6,945 nucleotides of DNA from Chloroflexota bacterium (lineage in GTDB: Bacteria > Chloroflexota > Anaerolineae > UBA1429), in NCBI GenBank assembly GCA_012513595.1, contig JAAZBY010000062.1, forward strand, positions 1 through 6,945, given 5' to 3'. Position numbers and translations under genes: made by a program. The notes under the pieces were generated by a model. The model worked only from the letters and a program-made list of their open reading frames with translations. It did no database searches and had not been told where the DNA came from. Position 1 is the stretch's first letter. The number at the start of each line of letters is the position of its first letter. Below are positions 6,096 to 6,945 of the stretch, in pieces.

Positions 6096-6945
6096 ATGAG
6101 TGAGCGCCTCTATGATGTGATCGTGATCGGCGCGGGCGTGGTGGGCAGCATGGTGGCCCGCGCGCTGAGCCGCTACTCCCTCGACGTCCTGCTCGTCGAC
6201 AAGGCCTCAGACGTCGGCGAGGGGACCACCAAGGCCAACACCGCCATCGTCCACGCCGGCTATGACACCAAGCCCGGCACGAACAAAGCCCGCCTGAACC
6301 TGGCCGGCAACGCCATGTTCGACCGGGTCTGTGCCGACCTGGACGTCGAGTTCGACCGCTGCGGCACCTACGTGGTCGGCCTGGCGCCGGAGGACCTGCC
6401 CACCCTGCGCGCCCTCCAGGAGCGCGGCGAGGAGAACGGCGTCCCGGGGCTGGAGATCATCTCCGCCGAGGAGATGCGCCGCCGCGAGCCCTCCGTCGCG
6501 CCGGGCACCGTCGGCGCCCTCTACGCCCCCACCGGCGGCATCGTGGACCCCTTCGGCCTCTGTATCGGCGCCGCGGAGCACGCCGTGCTGAACGGCGTCA
6601 CGCTGCGGCTGGAGACCCGCGTGACGGGCCTGCTGCGAGAGGGCTCCGCCATCCGCGGGGTGCTCACCGAGGGGGGCCCAGTTCGCTCCCGGTGGGTGGT
6701 GGTATCCGCCGGCCTGTGGGCCGACGACCTCCTCCACGCCGCCGGGCTGGACGGCTTTACCATCACGCCGCGCAAGGGCGAGTATTTCGTCCTCGACCGG
6801 CGCGCTGCCGAGCGGGTGCGCGGCGTGCTCTTCCCCTGCCCGACGGCGGTGAGCAAGGGCATTCTGGTGACGCGCACCATCCACGGCAACGTGATGCTGG
6901 GCCCCAATGCCGTGAACGTCGAGGACAAGGCGGACCTGGCCACCA
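6096..6945 (+). CDS. FAD-dependent oxidoreductase, probable glycerol-3-phosphate dehydrogenase/oxidase (GlpA/GlpO/LhgO superfamily), 5' part
   Basis: The frame is open to the window end (283 residues visible; relatives are roughly 370-500). The N-terminus is a dinucleotide-binding Rossmann fold: YDVIVIGAGVVGS (6-18), with GxGxxG at 12-17 and acidic Asp35 at the end of strand 2 for the FAD ribose. GTTKANTAIVHAGYD (43-57) follows, the flavin-contacting stretch typical of this DAO subfamily; His53 aligns with the active-site His region of Mycoplasma-type GlpO. A second FAD contact is WVVVSAGLWADDLL (200-213), then RKGEYFVLDR (226-235) and MLGPNA near the end. Its place right after glpK makes oxidation of G3P to dihydroxyacetone phosphate the most likely reaction; L-2-hydroxyglutarate oxidation is the main alternative for this fold. 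The ATG at 6096 has AAGGA at 6079-6083, a rather long 12-base spacing, so coupling to glpK translation may help. The missing C-terminus would show whether it has a [2Fe-2S] BFD-like domain. Confidence 0.9.
   Translation, partial: MSERLYDVIVIGAGVVGSMVARALSRYSLDVLLVDKASDVGEGTTKANTAIVHAGYDTKPGTNKARLNLAGNAMFDRVCADLDVEFDRCGTYVVGLAPEDLPTLRALQERGEENGVPGLEIISAEEMRRREPSVAPGTVGALYAPTGGIVDPFGLCIGAAEHAVLNGVTLRLETRVTGLLREGSAIRGVLTEGGPVRSRWVVVSAGLWADDLLHAAGLDGFTITPRKGEYFVLDRRAAERVRGVLFPCPTAVSKGILVTRTIHGNVMLGPNAVNVEDKADLAT

Noticed and set aside
6076..6099. A seven-codon frame (MKELQLR) whose TGA overlaps the ATG of the FAD oxidoreductase
   Set aside because: The ATGA overlap would suit translational coupling, but its purine stretch touches the ATG, leaving no room for a ribosome site. 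It has no regulatory codon pattern and may well be chance.

Overview
The window is a G+C-rich bacterial segment, roughly two thirds G+C or more by eye. It holds seven protein-coding genes, closely packed, with purine-rich ribosome binding sites. Third codon positions are mostly G or C, one start is TTG, and genes within each operon overlap or nearly touch. The gene families do not fix the phylum. The best-supported guess is a G+C-rich, Gram-positive-like or deep-branching lineage such as a G+C-rich Bacillota relative or a Chloroflexota-type organism, because of the glpK plus FAD-oxidoreductase pair and the PlsY acyl-phosphate route. No rRNA, tRNA, CRISPR array or mobile element was seen.

Positions 1-3569 (+) carry the membrane and ATPase parts of a LivHMGF-type ABC importer for branched-chain amino acids or related small amides: livH (3' part only), livM, livG and livF. 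livG overlaps livM by 8 bp and livF follows livG by 4 bp, so this is one transcription unit that began upstream of the window. The periplasmic or lipid-anchored binding protein that would complete the importer is not in the window. LivM carries an inserted block of about 100 residues that looks like two extra membrane helices.

Positions 3570-3708 are a convergent intergenic region with two strong GC-rich hairpins. These are likely the end signals of the liv operon and of plsY, although neither has a U-tract.

Positions 3709-6945 are centred on glycerol 3-phosphate (G3P). plsY (-) uses G3P as the acceptor in the first acylation step of phospholipid synthesis. Divergently from it, glpK (+) makes G3P from glycerol and ATP. 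An FAD-dependent oxidoreductase of the GlpA/GlpO/LhgO superfamily (+, cut by the window end) probably oxidises G3P to dihydroxyacetone phosphate. The 187-bp divergent region has a convincing sigma70/sigmaA-type promoter for glpK and an imperfect dyad nearer plsY. No glycerol facilitator gene (glpF) is visible.

Nothing here is clearly a new system. The points worth a second look are the LivM insertion, the non-canonical PlsY motif 3, the lack of known regulatory residues in GlpK, the shared plsY/glpK control region, and a strong context dependence in the choice of phenylalanine codon.
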